Source: WHSM01 sp050701635
GTDB taxonomy: Bacteria > Actinomycetota > Actinomycetes > Mycobacteriales > Micromonosporaceae
NCBI GenBank assembly: GCA_050701635.1
Contig: JBOGDF010000039.1
Span: 1-22,739 of the forward strand
DNA length: 22,739 bases
Direction of reading: 5' to 3'
Below, in pieces: positions 22,290 through 22,739 of this stretch. Position numbers and translations under genes: made by a program. Each line of letters opens with the position of its first letter. The first letter of the stretch is position 1. The notes beneath the pieces were generated by a model. That model worked only from the letters and a program-made list of their open reading frames with translations, had not been told where the DNA came from and did no database searches.

Positions 22290-22295
22290 CCCCAC
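22290..22295. repeat. right target-site duplication CCCCAC
   Basis: An exact copy of 18889-18894, placed directly outside the right terminal repeat. Confidence 0.75.
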
Positions 22296-22422
22296 CCTGT
22301 CCACCCCGTACCTGGTCCCGGAACGACTCTCCGAGCGGGAGCCGGCGCCTCAGCCTGGCACCAGTGAGCGTCGGCGCTGTGTTCCGCGCAGTGCTCGCCG
22401 ACCACCGTGGTGGCACCAACCG

Positions 22423-22739
22423 TCACAGGCGCGCGGGCAGGGTCAAACTCAATGCGGCTGCGGTATGGGCTCGGACAAGCCAGTCCACGGTCACGTCGAT
22501 CGCCTCGTCCTCCCGCTCCCGTGAGTCGAACCCATGATCCGAGCCCGCCACGCTGTGGAAGTCACAGGCGGCGCGGCTCAATGCCGCCTCCCGCGCGATG
22601 TCGTACGACACGTACGAGTCGCGGTCGCCGTGAACCACCAGCGTGCGAGCACTGCTCTTGAGGAATGGCTCCACGGGACGGTAGCAGCGCAACTCCTCCC
22701 ACAAGACTCGACCGAGCGCGAACTCGCTGTCGATAAGCA
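22423..22739 (-). CDS. alpha/beta hydrolase, C-terminal part (runs off the right edge)
   Basis: The frame is open to the window edge, about 105 residues to the stop. LWEELRCYRPVEPFLKS is followed by TLVVHGDRDSYVSYDIAREAA, carrying the catalytic Asp region, and VAGSDHGFDSRERE, carrying the catalytic His. This is the usual end of dienelactone-hydrolase/prolyl-peptidase-like or acyl-esterase alpha/beta hydrolases. The nucleophile Ser lies outside the window. Before the transposon arrived, this gene ended about 0.17 kb upstream of the acetyltransferase ribosome site on the same strand, so the two may once have been one transcription unit. Confidence 0.8.
   Translation of the reverse strand, partial: LIDSEFALGRVLWEELRCYRPVEPFLKSSARTLVVHGDRDSYVSYDIAREAALSRAACDFHSVAGSDHGFDSREREDEAIDVTVDWLVRAHTAAALSLTLPARL

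Noticed and set aside
1..22739. CRISPR arrays, tRNA or rRNA genes
   Set aside because: No regularly spaced direct repeats, no tRNA-like cloverleaf with CCA/T-loop signature and no rRNA sequence were seen on either strand.

Overview
The window is very GC-rich, with strong G/C preference at third codon positions, frequent GTG/TTG starts and many 4-base ATGA/GTGA start-stop overlaps. This points to an actinomycete of the Streptomyces / Micromonospora / Streptosporangium kind. I cannot place it closer from sequence alone.

Layout. (1) 1-3731, + strand: the 3' end of a probable sensor-kinase-like ATPase gene, a FAD-dependent aromatic-type monooxygenase, two small hypothetical genes, a frameshifted gene remnant and an endonuclease/exonuclease/phosphatase-family protein. 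(2) 3731-12706, + strand: a mostly tightly coupled run. It holds three GT-A-type glycosyltransferases, separated at one point by gene debris, then a large kinase-like/PLP-decarboxylase fusion, a minimal nucleotidyltransferase, a PHP-family phosphoesterase, a sulfotransferase and a second probable nucleotidyltransferase-fold protein. (3) 12720-14447, - strand: a complete arginyl-tRNA synthetase in the middle of this accessory locus. (4) 14628-18374, + strand: a four-gene coupled operon of a GT4 glycosyltransferase, a GT-B (MurG-like) protein with an extra C-terminal region, a 73-residue orphan protein and a PhyH-type Fe(II)/2-oxoglutarate dioxygenase. It converges on a serine-acetyltransferase-like gene, with the two stop codons sharing a CTAG. 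(5) 18895-22289: a 3395-bp three-gene transposon (Zn-finger/HTH protein, DDE transposase, AAA+ ATPase, all - strand) with TGTTGA...TCAACA ends and a perfect 6-bp CCCCAC target duplication. It sits between the acetyltransferase and the end of an alpha/beta hydrolase gene (22423 to the right edge).

Reading as a whole. Regions 2-4 look like one unassigned biosynthetic locus. Five glycosyltransferases, a sulfotransferase, an acetyltransferase, a dioxygenase, an amino-acid decarboxylase fused to a degenerate kinase-like domain, two nucleotidyltransferase-fold proteins and a PHP phosphatase would suit a heavily decorated glycan or glycosylated small molecule. No polyketide synthase, NRPS or recognisable RiPP maturase is visible. 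The embedded argS may be a passenger, a resistance copy, or a supplier of Arg-tRNA. The product is not deducible here. The most unusual elements are the kinase-decarboxylase fusion, the accessory argS with a probable leaderless promoter mirrored by its divergent neighbour, and the cleanly bounded transposon.
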